From contig JALZWN010000086.1 in assembly GCA_023300235.1 (NCBI GenBank), positions 1 to 50,159 of the forward strand: a DNA stretch of 50,159 nucleotides, given 5' to 3'. The notes beneath the pieces are model-generated. The model saw only the letters and a program-made list of their open reading frames with translations. It was not told the origin of the DNA and searched no databases. The position numbers and the translations under genes were made by a program. Of the stretch, positions 1-8,171 are shown piece by piece. Within the stretch, counting starts at the first letter, position 1. Each line of letters starts with the position of its first letter. Source of the DNA: Mariniblastus sp. (GTDB lineage Bacteria; Planctomycetota; Planctomycetia; Pirellulales; Pirellulaceae).

Positions 1-357
1 GACAACTGCATGGCACACGCCGTAGAACGTCAGAACCATAAAGATGAGAGCCCCGGAGCAGCTTTCAAGAAATTCGCCAATCGCATTTAGGACGGCCACA
101 ATTAACGCAATGACGATCGCGATTCCAATCGCGATTCCACCTGCGGCGCCGGCTAGAATGCCGGCGATCCCAGAACCGACCGAGGCAGTGACCACGGCTG
201 CGGCCTCATTTCGATTCCGTTGCTGTTTTGCCTCCAACGCGATGTGCCCGTCTTCAAGCTCAACCAACTGAAGTCCGCAGAGCCAGCAGAAGTTGTGAGC
301 TGGATGGTTTTTGGATTCGCAGCGTGGACATTCCTCGTAAGTGATTTCCTCACTCAT
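1..357 (-). CDS. Zinc-ribbon membrane protein, 3' end cut by window edge
   Basis: The frame opens with ATG at 355-357 and stays open for 119 codons to the window edge, so the C-terminus is missing. The N-terminus carries two CxxC knuckles, CPRC at about residue 10 and CWLC at about residue 24, which fits a small zinc ribbon. After a charged stretch comes a Gly/Ala-rich hydrophobic segment (about residues 56-85) and a second hydrophobic segment near the edge, so a membrane protein with a cytosolic zinc ribbon is likely. The start overlaps the stop of the upstream gene (ATGAGTGA, 350-357), which suggests translational coupling. The function is unknown. Confidence 0.7.
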   Translation of the reverse strand, partial: MSEEITYEECPRCESKNHPAHNFCWLCGLQLVELEDGHIALEAKQQRNRNEAAAVVTASVGSGIAGILAGAAGGIAIGIAIVIALIVAVLNAIGEFLESCSGALIFMVLTFYGVCHAVV

Positions 358-965
358 CGTCGCCTTCCTGACGCTCGAACTCGACCATCTTCTCAACACC
401 AAATCGACAAGTCCGACAAAGCTGCCAGCCGATCAACCCCATCACGGCTAAACCGCCTACGGTTCGAAACACTTCCAGGTAAGGAAATCCTTGTTCGCCC
501 ACCAAGTCCCAGTATTGGGTCGTTTGGAATACCAGTCCCAAGTAGCCGGCAATGCAAAGTGCCGTCGTCGAAAAAATCAGTTTGTTACTGAATCGTAGAA
601 ACGTCGACGCGGCGATGATAAAGAATGAGATAACGAGCGTACTCTCCGCTTTACCGCCAGCCGCCGCGATGGTCGTCAGCAAGACAACGTCGCTAAAAGA
701 AGTCGCGTACTTCAACACCGGCGGCACGCTCCGCCGCTTCAATGCGACAACGACCAAGCCAACCACTAACAACCAAATGCCAGTCACTCGCGCCGAACTA
801 ACCAGGTACTTGGTTTGCTCGGCCGGATCCCTCCGAGTTCAAATAAATGAACGAAAGAATGGCGAAGAATAGAGTGACTGCCACGGCGCGAATCAGATTA
901 ATTCGCGCAGCTGACTTCACCTCTTGTATGCGTTGAAATGCGACCCAGTCCGCTTGGTTACTCAC
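350..965 (-). pseudogene. Polytopic membrane protein of unknown function, interrupted by an apparent +1 frameshift
   Basis: A GTG start at 963-965 opens a frame reading VSNQADWVAFQRIQEVKSAA, followed by a hydrophobic segment. This frame ends at a TAG near 810. An overlapping second frame, open from about 827 down to the TGA at 350-352, continues with DPAEQTKYLVSSARVTGIWL and several further hydrophobic segments. Joining them near 828-836, where the minus strand reads GGAGGG, gives one continuous protein of about 204 residues with an amphipathic N-terminus and five or six membrane segments. From memory, planctomycete membrane proteins begin with a similar RIQEV(R/K)SAARIN motif and continue in this style; this was not checked. 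One extra base would explain the break. The downstream half could also start alone at the GTG at 785-787 (145 residues). Confidence 0.7.
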
Positions 966-1129
966 GTATGATTCCACTCGAAAAAACAGTTACATCAAGC
1001 TGGCCGGAAACGACCGAGCTTCACTGAAACTATCTTAATAGAATCCGCATCGTGATACAAAGAAAACAATCTTCCAGCTTAGTAACAATCCGCAAGCCAG
1101 AACAGATTCGAGCAACCAGGAGAAGACGA

Positions 1130-1546
1130 TTAAAAATCGGCGGCGGTGACCTTGTGACGGCAGATGGTATTCCCGCTTGCGTCCACAAACAAAAATACAA
1201 AATCGATCCCGGACTCAAGCGCCGATCGGCTTTCTGGCGAATTCAAGTCAGTCACCAAATCGGCTTTAAACTGTTCGCTCCGAGCGACGGTCTTGTCGAT
1301 TTTCCAGTCGGGTTTCAATTTGTGCTCGAACACAACCGCATCGGCGTCCGGTTTTTGATAGACCTGGTAGTCCGAGAGATTGCCCGTCGGAGTGACCATC
1401 TCAGAGCGACGACTGTTCGCGTTTTCAACGATTTTACCGATGAGCGTTTCTGTCGTGGGGAACATTCCGCAACCAGGCGTGCTAAATGCAAACGCCGCGA
1501 TCAGAACAAATAGTACGCTAGTGATTGGGTTACGAAACAGAGCCAT
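1130..1546 (-). CDS. Small secreted lipoprotein of unknown function
   Basis: This is a 138-residue protein. The N-terminus is a signal peptide with a hydrophobic core at about residues 10-22, ending in STPGC. That is a loose lipobox and predicts lipid attachment at Cys26. The rest is soluble and mostly beta and charged, with no enzyme motif that I recognise. An AAGGATG ribosome-binding site precedes the ATG. The gene lies 57 bp downstream of accA with a strong hairpin between them, and in the same direction as the membrane-protein genes that follow. Its role is unknown. Confidence 0.65.
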   Translation of the reverse strand: MALFRNPITSVLFVLIAAFAFSTPGCGMFPTTETLIGKIVENANSRRSEMVTPTGNLSDYQVYQKPDADAVVFEHKLKPDWKIDKTVARSEQFKADLVTDLNSPESRSALESGIDFVFLFVDASGNTICRHKVTAADF

Positions 1547-1569
1547 TTTTTCATCCTTGAAGATCTATC

Positions 1570-1593
1570 GCCGCTGCCGATCCTGGCAGCGGC
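1570..1593 (-). terminator. Strong hairpin between accA and the lipoprotein gene
   Basis: The arms GCCGCTGCC (1570-1578) and GGCAGCGGC (1585-1593) are perfectly complementary with a 6-nt loop. No T-run follows on the minus strand, so it could be an attenuator, an mRNA 3'-end stabiliser or a weak terminator after accA. Confidence 0.45.
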
Positions 1594-1603
1594 TCTAAAA
1601 TAA

Positions 1604-2563
1604 CTAAACAGCCTGCTCTTCGAAAACACCAATCTTGCGAAAACGGTCGTAGCGGTTTGCCAGCAGTTCGTCGATCGGCTGTTTACTAAGCTCTTTTAGG
1701 TTTCGCTTGATGAATGCTTTCATCTTTGCTGCCATCGAATGGTGGTCGCGATGAGCACCTCCAAGCGGTTCGTCGACAACTTCATCGACGATTCCGAATC
1801 GCAACAAATTCTCGGAAGTGAACTTCAACGCCTGAGCGGCCTTCTCTGCGTGCTCGGCCCCTTTCCAAAGAATGCCCGCACAGCCTTCGGGGCTGATGAC
1901 GGAATAGTAAGCGTTCTTAAGAACCGCAACGCGATCGCCAACGCCAATTCCCAATGCACCGCCACTACCGCCTTCGCCGATCACGACGCAAATGACGGGG
2001 GTCTCCAGTCGAGACATTTCGTACATGTTTTCGGCGATCACCTGCGCCTGCCCACGCTCTTCGGCACCGATCCCCGGATAAGCACCGGGAGTATCGATAA
2101 AACAAATGACCGGCAGTTTGTACTTTTCGGCCATCTTCATTTTAGCCATGGCTTTACGATAGCCTTCGGGATGAGCACATCCAAAATAGTTTTCGGTGCG
2201 GTCTTTGAACGTCCGCCCTTTTTGGTGGCCCATCACCATCACCTTCGTCCCATCGATGGTCGCAAACCCTACGCGGATGGCTCGATCGTCGCCAAAAAGC
2301 TTATCTCCGTGCAGCTCAACAAACTCTTCAAACACCAACGACAAGTAATCGGTCGTGTGAGGGCGATTTTTGTGGCGAGCGACTTGCACGGTTTGCCAGG
2401 GCGTTAAGTTATTGTAAATTTCCCGAGTCGTGTCGGTCTTTTTTTTACGGAGATCACGCAACGCTTGGGCGCTTTCGGCCGATTCGTCTTGGCGCTCTTC
2501 TGCCACCACGATTTCGGCTTCGATTGCTGCGATCGGTTCTTCAAAGTCTAAATAATCGTCCAT
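1604..2563 (-). CDS. accA: Acetyl-CoA carboxylase carboxyltransferase, alpha subunit
   Basis: AccA is the alpha half of the carboxyltransferase that moves carboxyl from carboxybiotin to acetyl-CoA, making malonyl-CoA for fatty acid synthesis. The 319 residues match the usual family length. Visible signatures are the N-terminal helical region up to about residue 50, LTPWQTVQVARHKNRP at about 53-68, DTPGAYPG at 157-164 and the oxyanion-forming glycine loop GEGGSGGALG at 196-205. There is no zinc finger, as expected for alpha; that belongs to AccD, which is not in this window. The gene sits between a protein kinase and a lipoprotein, away from the fab genes near 14.5-18.6 kb that use its product. 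Confidence 0.96.
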   Translation of the reverse strand: MDDYLDFEEPIAAIEAEIVVAEERQDESAESAQALRDLRKKKTDTTREIYNNLTPWQTVQVARHKNRPHTTDYLSLVFEEFVELHGDKLFGDDRAIRVGFATIDGTKVMVMGHQKGRTFKDRTENYFGCAHPEGYRKAMAKMKMAEKYKLPVICFIDTPGAYPGIGAEERGQAQVIAENMYEMSRLETPVICVVIGEGGSGGALGIGVGDRVAVLKNAYYSVISPEGCAGILWKGAEHAEKAAQALKFTSENLLRFGIVDEVVDEPLGGAHRDHHSMAAKMKAFIKRNLKELSKQPIDELLANRYDRFRKIGVFEEQAV

Positions 2564-2657
2564 CAGGATTTTCTTGATGCTATGTGGTTTGAGAAATGTT
2601 TGGGGGCGAAATTCTTAATTCGAAATGATTGCTAAAACGAACGGGCCCTGCCCTGCC

Positions 2658-3524
2658 CTAGCGAGTGAAGCCTTCGGGGCGTTTCCCGGAGCGATACATT
2701 TGGCACCGCTCGAAGACGCCCAAAAAATCGGCCATCGACTGGAATCTGTTTTCTGGTTTTTTGGCGAGCATCTTTTTGACCAATTCGGAAAAGGCAGCCG
2801 ATGCATCGCTACACGATTCAAGCGACGGAACCGATGCCGTTAAATGCTTTTTCAACAACTGGTCTGGAGAGTTACCGGTATATGGCAACTTGCCGGACAT
2901 CAGCTCAAAAATCATACAGCCCAAACCATAAATGTCCGTTCGAGCGTCTGGCGTCTTCTGCCGAATTTGTTCGGGAGCCATGTAGCTACGCGTCCCTTGA
3001 ATGGCTTTTGTTTTGGATCCAAACAAACTTGCCAGACCGCCAGTTTTGAGTTTAGCGCCAATCGAAAAGTCAATCAGCTTTACAACGCCTTTGTCATCAG
3101 CCAAAAAGTTATCTGGCTTCACATCGCAATGCACCCAGCCCTTGTCGTGCATTTCCTTAAGGCCAAGGATGCATTGTCGAATCAACGGTGTCAAAATCGG
3201 CAGCAGTTCGTGACGTCTTTCTCGGATTGAAATTTTAACATTGACCGCGTGAAACAGTTCCATCGAAACCAACGGAATTCCCGTTTCATCATAGTAGTCG
3301 TAAATCTCGATGACGTTTTCGTGACGCAGCGTCTTGCCGATTTTAGCTTCGTGCTTGAGCTGTCCGATTTCTTTTTTGTCTTTGCGATATCGTGAGGTCA
3401 GAACCTTGAGTGCGATACGTTTCTTCTCGCCTGAGCGAACCGCTTCCCACACCTGAGTCGCGTTACCGGCGCGGATCAAGCGCAGCAACTGGTACGGTCC
3501 GATAAAATCCTTGCCGACTGACAC
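2658..3524 (-). CDS. Serine/threonine protein kinase with HCD and DFS motifs
   Basis: This is a 288-residue protein that is almost entirely a Hanks-type kinase domain. Visible elements are the ATP-anchoring Lys40 (ALKVL), the probable helix-C Glu59, the catalytic loop HCDVKPDN (132-139) with Asp134, Lys136 and Asn139 intact, the metal-binding DFS (152-154), and APE at 183-185 of the activation segment. Two positions are unusual: Cys replaces Arg in HRD, making it a non-RD kinase, and Ser replaces Gly in DFG. The nucleotide loop (RAGNATQV) keeps only one of the usual glycines. The key catalytic residues remain, so activity is likely. There is no transmembrane helix or sensor domain, so it should be cytosolic. 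Its targets are unknown. Confidence 0.9.
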   Translation of the reverse strand: MSVGKDFIGPYQLLRLIRAGNATQVWEAVRSGEKKRIALKVLTSRYRKDKKEIGQLKHEAKIGKTLRHENVIEIYDYYDETGIPLVSMELFHAVNVKISIRERRHELLPILTPLIRQCILGLKEMHDKGWVHCDVKPDNFLADDKGVVKLIDFSIGAKLKTGGLASLFGSKTKAIQGTRSYMAPEQIRQKTPDARTDIYGLGCMIFELMSGKLPYTGNSPDQLLKKHLTASVPSLESCSDASAAFSELVKKMLAKKPENRFQSMADFLGVFERCQMYRSGKRPEGFTR

Positions 3525-3690
3525 GATGAGACGCCCTGAAATGAGGTTTTAGTGAATTGGCATTTTAGTTGAACGCCCTGCCTCCCTAAAGGTGGCTTTG
3601 AAGCATACCAGCCAGTTTTTACGAGACAAAACTAGAAATCGCCCTTGCGATGCGTGGTGGGTTTGGACAGGGGCAAGAGCCGAATCCTCC

Positions 3691-3934
3691 CGCCTTGTCA
3701 GTGGCAAATATTGACAAATAGCGGCATGCGAGCTGTGGCGATGGCTCTCTTTATGCGACTCCCAGCGAGTTTGTGCGCGACCTGATCCGGCAGAAGAAAC
3801 AGCGTCAAGAAGCTGCGGTAGCCTGAGATTCCATCATTGCTGGCTACCAAGATGCCATTGAGGGAAAGACGCTTTCCCGAATACAAAACCAACCAGGACT
3901 GCTTCGCAGCATTGATCCCTTCATGATTCGTTGA
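3691..3934 (+). pseudogene. Decayed ParD-type antitoxin
   Basis: A short stretch at about 3691-3711 reads RLVSGKY before a stop. From 3749 another frame reads LYATPSEFVRDLIRQKKQRQ. An in-frame TGA follows at 3824-3826, and the same frame continues DSIIAGYQDAIEGKTLSRIQ to a TGA at 3932-3934. The order LV-SGKY, then SEFVRDLIR, then a basic helix matches ribbon-helix-helix antitoxins of the ParD type. It is broken by at least one stop and one frame change and has no usable start, so I call it a relic. Confidence 0.6.
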
Positions 3935-3945
3935 AGTTTTATCGG

Positions 3946-4111
3946 GTTCAGAAGCATTACTTGGTTTGCGAAACGGCGATCAAAGGCCGTATCCATCGCG
4001 ATTACTGTCCTACACGGATCGATGGATATACCTAACCACCTTGCCGAGCTAGCGCCAACACTAAGCTTGGAAGTGAGCGTGCTTTTAGACAAACTGCGGG
4101 CAACGGAATAA
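3946..4111 (+). pseudogene. Decayed ParE-type toxin, C-terminal remnant
   Basis: It follows the antitoxin relic directly. One frame from 3946 reads VQKHYLV, resembling the (G/R)HYL(I/V) strand of ParE toxins. After a frame change the sequence reads VLHGSMDIPNHLAELAP (from 4007), close to the VLHGSRDI-type C-terminal signature of that family, and stops at 4109-4111. The N-terminal two-thirds of a normal ParE (about 95-100 residues) is missing. The synteny of antitoxin then toxin supports the reading. Confidence 0.55.
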
Positions 4112-4124
4112 CAAGCACCGTGCT

Positions 4125-5390
4125 CTACCCCTGCCCCCACGTCAGAAAGCCTCGTTCGACCATCCCGCCGACCACCGCATAGCCAACGAAAATCAAATAC
4201 AGGCCGCAGAAAACGAACGCGGTGTTGCGGGTGATCTTGCGGAAATACCACATACTCGACAACGCACAGACGCTCAAGAAAAACAGCAGCACACGCAATC
4301 CCACCACGCCGGCCATCGTTTCGCCGTCTTCGCCTACCAGCGACACCGGTTCCCAGTTGTTTAGATAGCAACACACCATCAGCGGAATCGACATGCCGAT
4401 GCAAATGTCAAAAATGTTTGATCCAAACACGTTCGACACCGCTCCCGAATCATCGCCTCGCATCGAAGACCCAAGCGACATAAACGTGTCGGGGATCGAC
4501 GAAACTGCGGCCGTCAAAATCACCGCGACAAAGAACGGTGACACGCCCAGTTTTTCCGCCGACGAATTGGTTAGCTCGACCAACAAATAACAAGCCGCCG
4601 CCGCCACGATCGTGGCCCCCAACAAAACCAATGTTGCCGTGACGCGATTTAGCTTGATATCAAACCAGCCGAACAGCACCGACGCCTCGTCTTCAGGTTC
4701 GTCTATTTCAATATTCGCTGCGGCTATTTTTTTGCGGTACGCCAATGTTGCCAGGTACAAATGCGAAACATAAATCGCGTACGCCACCAACGCGACCACG
4801 CCCATCCACCAATGTAATTTGTCTTGAAACAAAAAATACAACAACCCAAACTGCACCACGATCACCCACATGCCGTCTCGATTGACCACATCGCGTTCAA
4901 TCGAAACGTACGGTTGGCTGGGCCGATAGAACGAAACCGTAATCGCGCAGACTGCCGGAATCAGCACGAGGTTATAAATCGAACTACCCGCACAAGTCGC
5001 GATTGTCGAACCGTAACCTTGGGCACTTTCTGCCAGCCGAGCCGCTTGATCGGACGACCCCGTGAGCGCGACCGTGACGAAGAAGATCCCAGTAAACAGC
5101 TCGGGCATGCTACTAGCGACCGCATCCAACGTCGCTCCGCGGACCGACGAGGGCACTCGTAACTGCACGCCGACCCATTGAGCCGCATCGGCGAACGGGT
5201 CGCAGGCTTCGCCGATCAGAATCGCAATCGTGACCGCGGTCGAGAGCACGAAACCTAGCTCGGTCCAAAATCCACCCTCGGTTCGCAAGCTCCAAAAAAC
5301 CGACGTGGCAATCAGGCTGATCACAAAAAGGGAAATGCTGCTAAACAACCAGCCGAATCGACTTTGGGATGCGCTGTCTGGTTCAATCAT
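4125..5390 (-). CDS. CaCA-family Na+(or H+)/Ca2+ exchanger
   Basis: This is a polytopic membrane antiporter of the calcium/cation exchanger family, predicted to expel Ca2+ against Na+ or H+. Two inverted alpha-repeats are visible. The first contains ATLDAVASSMPELFTG and later AGSSIYNLVLIP. The second contains AAVSSIPDTFMSLGSSMRG and SNVFGSNIFD. The acidic residues in each (Glu in SMPELF, Asp in SIPDTF) are the expected cation ligands. An acidic cytosolic loop (NIEIDEPEDE) separates the halves. I use the ATG at 5388-5390 (421 residues). An upstream TTG at 5433-5435 would add 15 residues. It stands alone between the toxin-antitoxin relic and the divergent mtnB. Confidence 0.88.
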   Translation of the reverse strand: MIEPDSASQSRFGWLFSSISLFVISLIATSVFWSLRTEGGFWTELGFVLSTAVTIAILIGEACDPFADAAQWVGVQLRVPSSVRGATLDAVASSMPELFTGIFFVTVALTGSSDQAARLAESAQGYGSTIATCAGSSIYNLVLIPAVCAITVSFYRPSQPYVSIERDVVNRDGMWVIVVQFGLLYFLFQDKLHWWMGVVALVAYAIYVSHLYLATLAYRKKIAAANIEIDEPEDEASVLFGWFDIKLNRVTATLVLLGATIVAAAACYLLVELTNSSAEKLGVSPFFVAVILTAAVSSIPDTFMSLGSSMRGDDSGAVSNVFGSNIFDICIGMSIPLMVCCYLNNWEPVSLVGEDGETMAGVVGLRVLLFFLSVCALSSMWYFRKITRNTAFVFCGLYLIFVGYAVVGGMVERGFLTWGQG

Positions 5391-5701
5391 GAAGTTCTTC
5401 AAATAGCTTTGGAAAGGCGCCGCGAGTTTGAGCAACCGAGGCCCAAGATCTTGGAATCGTCAGTGGTGGCTGCAGATTATACCCAGTTTTCGTTTTTTGG
5501 CTGCATCGGTACCGCTGCCAGCTTGTCGCACTTCCGATTCGCTACCACAACGCGTATTATTGGAGCATCGATTGCCAATGAAGCATCGACATTGAAGCAT
5601 CCATTGACGAAATATTGCCAATCGATGGCCGATTTCAAATCGTGCTTTACTGGCAAAGCCTCACCCAAAACTACTCCACCGCTAATAAACCTCGGATTTC
5701 C
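5391..5701. other. Divergent intergenic region, exchanger to mtnB
   Basis: No gene is supported here. It should hold the promoters of both neighbours. Between about 5561 and 5610 there are three imperfect copies of a word like AAGCATC(GAC)ATTG. No SAM-type riboswitch is recognisable before the methionine-salvage genes. Confidence 0.4.
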
Positions 5702-6400
5702 ATGCCGCATTCATTGCCTAGCTGCCCTGCCCTGCCCGCCCAACATCCCTTGGCCGGCCAAGAGCATCACATCGACCAACTGCGAGAATGTGGTCAATTG
5801 TTTCATTCGCGGGGCTGGTCCGTTGGGACTAGCAGTAACTATAGCGTCGTGTTGGGAAGCGATCCCGTCGAATTGATCGTGACCGCCAGCGGTAAGGACA
5901 AAGGCCGGCTGTTGCGAGAAGACTTCGTCCACGTCGGCCCCGCTGGCCAGCCGATCGAACCCGATCAACCAAAATCGTCGGCCGAAACGATGTTGCACGT
6001 CGTTTTAGCAGCCGAACCCGAAGTCGGCTCGATTTTGCACACGCACTCGATTTGGGGCACGTTGCTTTCGGATTACTTTTTTGAGCAAGGCGGCTTTGAA
6101 ATCGATGGCTTTGAAATGCTCAAAGGCCTCGAAGGCATCCCGTCGCACGAAACCAAACACTGGATCCCGATCTTTGAAAACACCCAAGACATCCCAAAAC
6201 TCGCCGCAGAAGTCCGAGAGCGATTGGACGATGCCAGCCAACCGATGACGCACGGTTTTTTGATTCGCAAGCACGGTTTGTACACTTGGGGAAAAGACGT
6301 TTTTGCTGCTCGACGACACATCGAAGTTTACGAATTTTTGTTCGAATGTGTGGCTCGGCAATTGCAGGGCTTGCCGAGCGTCGGCAAAGCGAAAGCTTAG
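5702..6400 (+). CDS. mtnB: Methylthioribulose-1-phosphate dehydratase
   Basis: MtnB dehydrates 5-methylthioribulose-1-phosphate to the diketone intermediate in methionine salvage. It is a class II aldolase-fold zinc enzyme. In 232 residues I see TSSNYSVVLG near residues 43-52, AET at 94-96, the zinc pair HTHS (His113, His115) and a third histidine in RKHGLYTWG (His191). The frame is open further upstream, but the ATG at 5702 gives a typical family length and N-terminus. The neighbours mtnD and mtnC perform later steps of the same pathway. The isomerase mtnA, which makes the substrate, is not in the window. Confidence 0.93.
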   Translation: MPHSLPSCPALPAQHPLAGQEHHIDQLRECGQLFHSRGWSVGTSSNYSVVLGSDPVELIVTASGKDKGRLLREDFVHVGPAGQPIEPDQPKSSAETMLHVVLAAEPEVGSILHTHSIWGTLLSDYFFEQGGFEIDGFEMLKGLEGIPSHETKHWIPIFENTQDIPKLAAEVRERLDDASQPMTHGFLIRKHGLYTWGKDVFAARRHIEVYEFLFECVARQLQGLPSVGKAKA

Positions 6401-6493
6401 TGGACGCGACAGTCAATGGGATGGCGCAACCGCTGGAGACCGAGGCAGCGGCGAGAAAGAACTGGATTTGTTGATGCACCAGGCATGAAAATC

Positions 6494-6555
6494 AACCACG
6501 GATAAACACGGATTCCCAAACGCACATCCGTGCCTATTAGTGTTCATCGGTGGTT
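6494..6555. repeat. Inverted repeat AACCACGGATAAACAC / GTGTTCATCGGTGGTT
   Basis: The arms at 6494-6509 and 6540-6555 pair at 14 of 16 positions. The word (AACCAC, GAT, AACAC) recurs at about 34842-34871, which suggests a dispersed intergenic repeat family. It lies between mtnB and mtnD and could form an mRNA hairpin there. Confidence 0.5.
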
Positions 6556-6685
6556 ATTAACTTTCCCACGCGACGCCCCGCCACGTCCACACCTCCAAAA
6601 GCCAGATTTCCCCACGTCCCCGTTTGCCGGATTTTTGGTAAACTGTTTATCGAAGAAAATCATTTCAAAAGTCAAAGGTGACTCC

Positions 6686-7267
6686 ATGGCGTTGGTACAC
6701 GTTCCCAAACAAGACCGCGAAATTTCCAAACCAGAAGAGATTCGCGAATTCCTATCCGAATACGGCATTCAATTTGAACAATGGGACGTTGCAGGCCGTT
6801 TGGCCGAAGACGCCACCGACGAACAGATCTTGGCCGAGTACGCTCCGGAAATCGAACGGCTCAAAGACGCTCACGGCTTTGTCACCGCCGACGTGATCAA
6901 CGTTAACCCCGGCACGCCCGGCCTGGACGACATGTTGGCGAAGTTTGACAAAGAACATTTACACACCGAAGACGAAGTCCGCTTTACCGTCGAAGGCTCG
7001 GGCGTGTTCCACATCAACCCGCAGACCGCACCCGTGTTCAGCATTACCGTCGAGACCGGCGATTTGATCAGCGTCCCCGAGGGCACTCATCATTGGTTCA
7101 ACTTGTGCACCACCAAACGCATTCGTTGCATCCGCTTGTTCGAAGACAAATCAGGCTGGACGCCCGAGTACATGGCCCAGCCCGTTCACGAAGGTTACTC
7201 CCCGATGTGCATGGGGCCTGACTTCATTCCCACCGCCGATGACGCCGACGGCAGCGTTCGCCTATAG
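6686..7267 (+). CDS. mtnD: Acireductone dioxygenase (cupin)
   Basis: MtnD oxidises the acireductone with O2 to formate and 4-methylthio-2-oxobutyrate, the methionine precursor, when Fe2+ is bound. With Ni2+ the same fold gives an off-pathway reaction. The 193-residue cupin shows the metal ligands His91, His93 and Glu97 in HLHTEDEVRF, and His136 in GTHHWF. The frame is open upstream, but the ATG at 6686 has the ribosome-binding site AAAGGTG (6674-6680) and the family's usual start. It lies 285 bp after mtnB and 116 bp before mtnC, so the three may be co-transcribed. Confidence 0.95.
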   Translation: MALVHVPKQDREISKPEEIREFLSEYGIQFEQWDVAGRLAEDATDEQILAEYAPEIERLKDAHGFVTADVINVNPGTPGLDDMLAKFDKEHLHTEDEVRFTVEGSGVFHINPQTAPVFSITVETGDLISVPEGTHHWFNLCTTKRIRCIRLFEDKSGWTPEYMAQPVHEGYSPMCMGPDFIPTADDADGSVRL

Positions 7268-7383
7268 GTAATCGCCTGTAGGTAATCACTTGACGGCCAG
7301 CCCGCAGGCGACCGCGCTTCACGACCACTCGACCACCGATGCCAGCCGGCTAACCGTTTAACCAATCACCCAACGACGATCTC

Positions 7384-8109
7384 ATGCATTCCATCCAAGC
7401 TCAAGGCGTTTTGTTAGACATCGAAGGCACCACGTCTTCGATCAGTTTCGTATACGACGAAATGTTCCCCTACGTCCGGGAAACATTGAACAGCTACCTA
7501 GCGGAAAACTGGGCCTCCCCTGCCCTGCAAGCTTGCTGTGAAAAAATTGCGGTCGACGTCGATCAAGCCCCGCAGGATTGGCTCGCGGGCACCGCTGAAG
7601 AAAACCAACACACCGTCGCCAAGGCCGTGATCGGCTTAATGGATGCCGACATCAAAGCGACCGGCTTAAAAGAACTCCAAGGCATGATCTGGAAATCCGG
7701 TTTCCACGGCGGTCAGCTTGTGGCTCATCTATTTGACGAAGTCGCCGATTGCATTCGTGGTTGGAAAGCGGACGGGCGAGACGTGCGGATTTATTCTTCG
7801 GGCAGCATCGCGGCTCAAAAACTATTCTTCGGGCACAGTGTCGCGGGCGATTTACTGGACCAGTTCAACGGCCACTACGACACGACCAGCGGCAACAAAC
7901 GTGAAGCCGACAGCTACCGCGCGATCAGCCAGCAGTTCGACTGCGATCCCGGACAAATCGTATTCATCAGCGACGTTGTGGAAGAACTGGCCGCGGCCAA
8001 AGAAGCCGGTTTACAAACCGCACTGAGCATCCGTCCCGGCAACAAGCCAGTTCCTGATGACCACGGATACTTGGCAATCGAAAGCTTTACCGATTTGCAA
8101 ATCGGCTGA
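7384..8109 (+). CDS. mtnC: Enolase-phosphatase E1
   Basis: MtnC is a HAD-superfamily enzyme that enolises and then dephosphorylates 2,3-diketo-5-methylthiopentyl-1-phosphate, making the acireductone used by MtnD. The 241 residues start with the HAD nucleophile motif LLDIEGTTSS (Asp12; the E in DIEGT is typical of this family). A helical cap region follows, then the motif-II segment YSSGSIAAQ, and FISDVVEELAAAKEAG, the HAD motif IV acidic pair region. Length and motifs fit well. Last gene of the mtn group. Confidence 0.95.
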   Translation: MHSIQAQGVLLDIEGTTSSISFVYDEMFPYVRETLNSYLAENWASPALQACCEKIAVDVDQAPQDWLAGTAEENQHTVAKAVIGLMDADIKATGLKELQGMIWKSGFHGGQLVAHLFDEVADCIRGWKADGRDVRIYSSGSIAAQKLFFGHSVAGDLLDQFNGHYDTTSGNKREADSYRAISQQFDCDPGQIVFISDVVEELAAAKEAGLQTALSIRPGNKPVPDDHGYLAIESFTDLQIG

Positions 8110-8171
8110 GCCACCCACGCCGTGCCGGCGAGCATCCCTTGATGCCAGCCTGAACTACATACTTAGGATCA

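Noticed and set aside
1739-2407. Long plus-strand frame of 222 codons inside accA
   Set aside because: It is antisense to a clear AccA and has His/Arg-rich, non-protein-like composition.
3844-4404. Minus-strand frame of 186 codons overlapping the end of the cation exchanger
   Set aside because: It overlaps the well-supported exchanger in another frame and the toxin-antitoxin relic, and its composition is Arg-rich and irregular.
5391-5701. Possible SAM riboswitch before mtnB
   Set aside because: No recognisable SAM-I, SAM-II or SAM/SAH core helices or T-run terminator could be seen.
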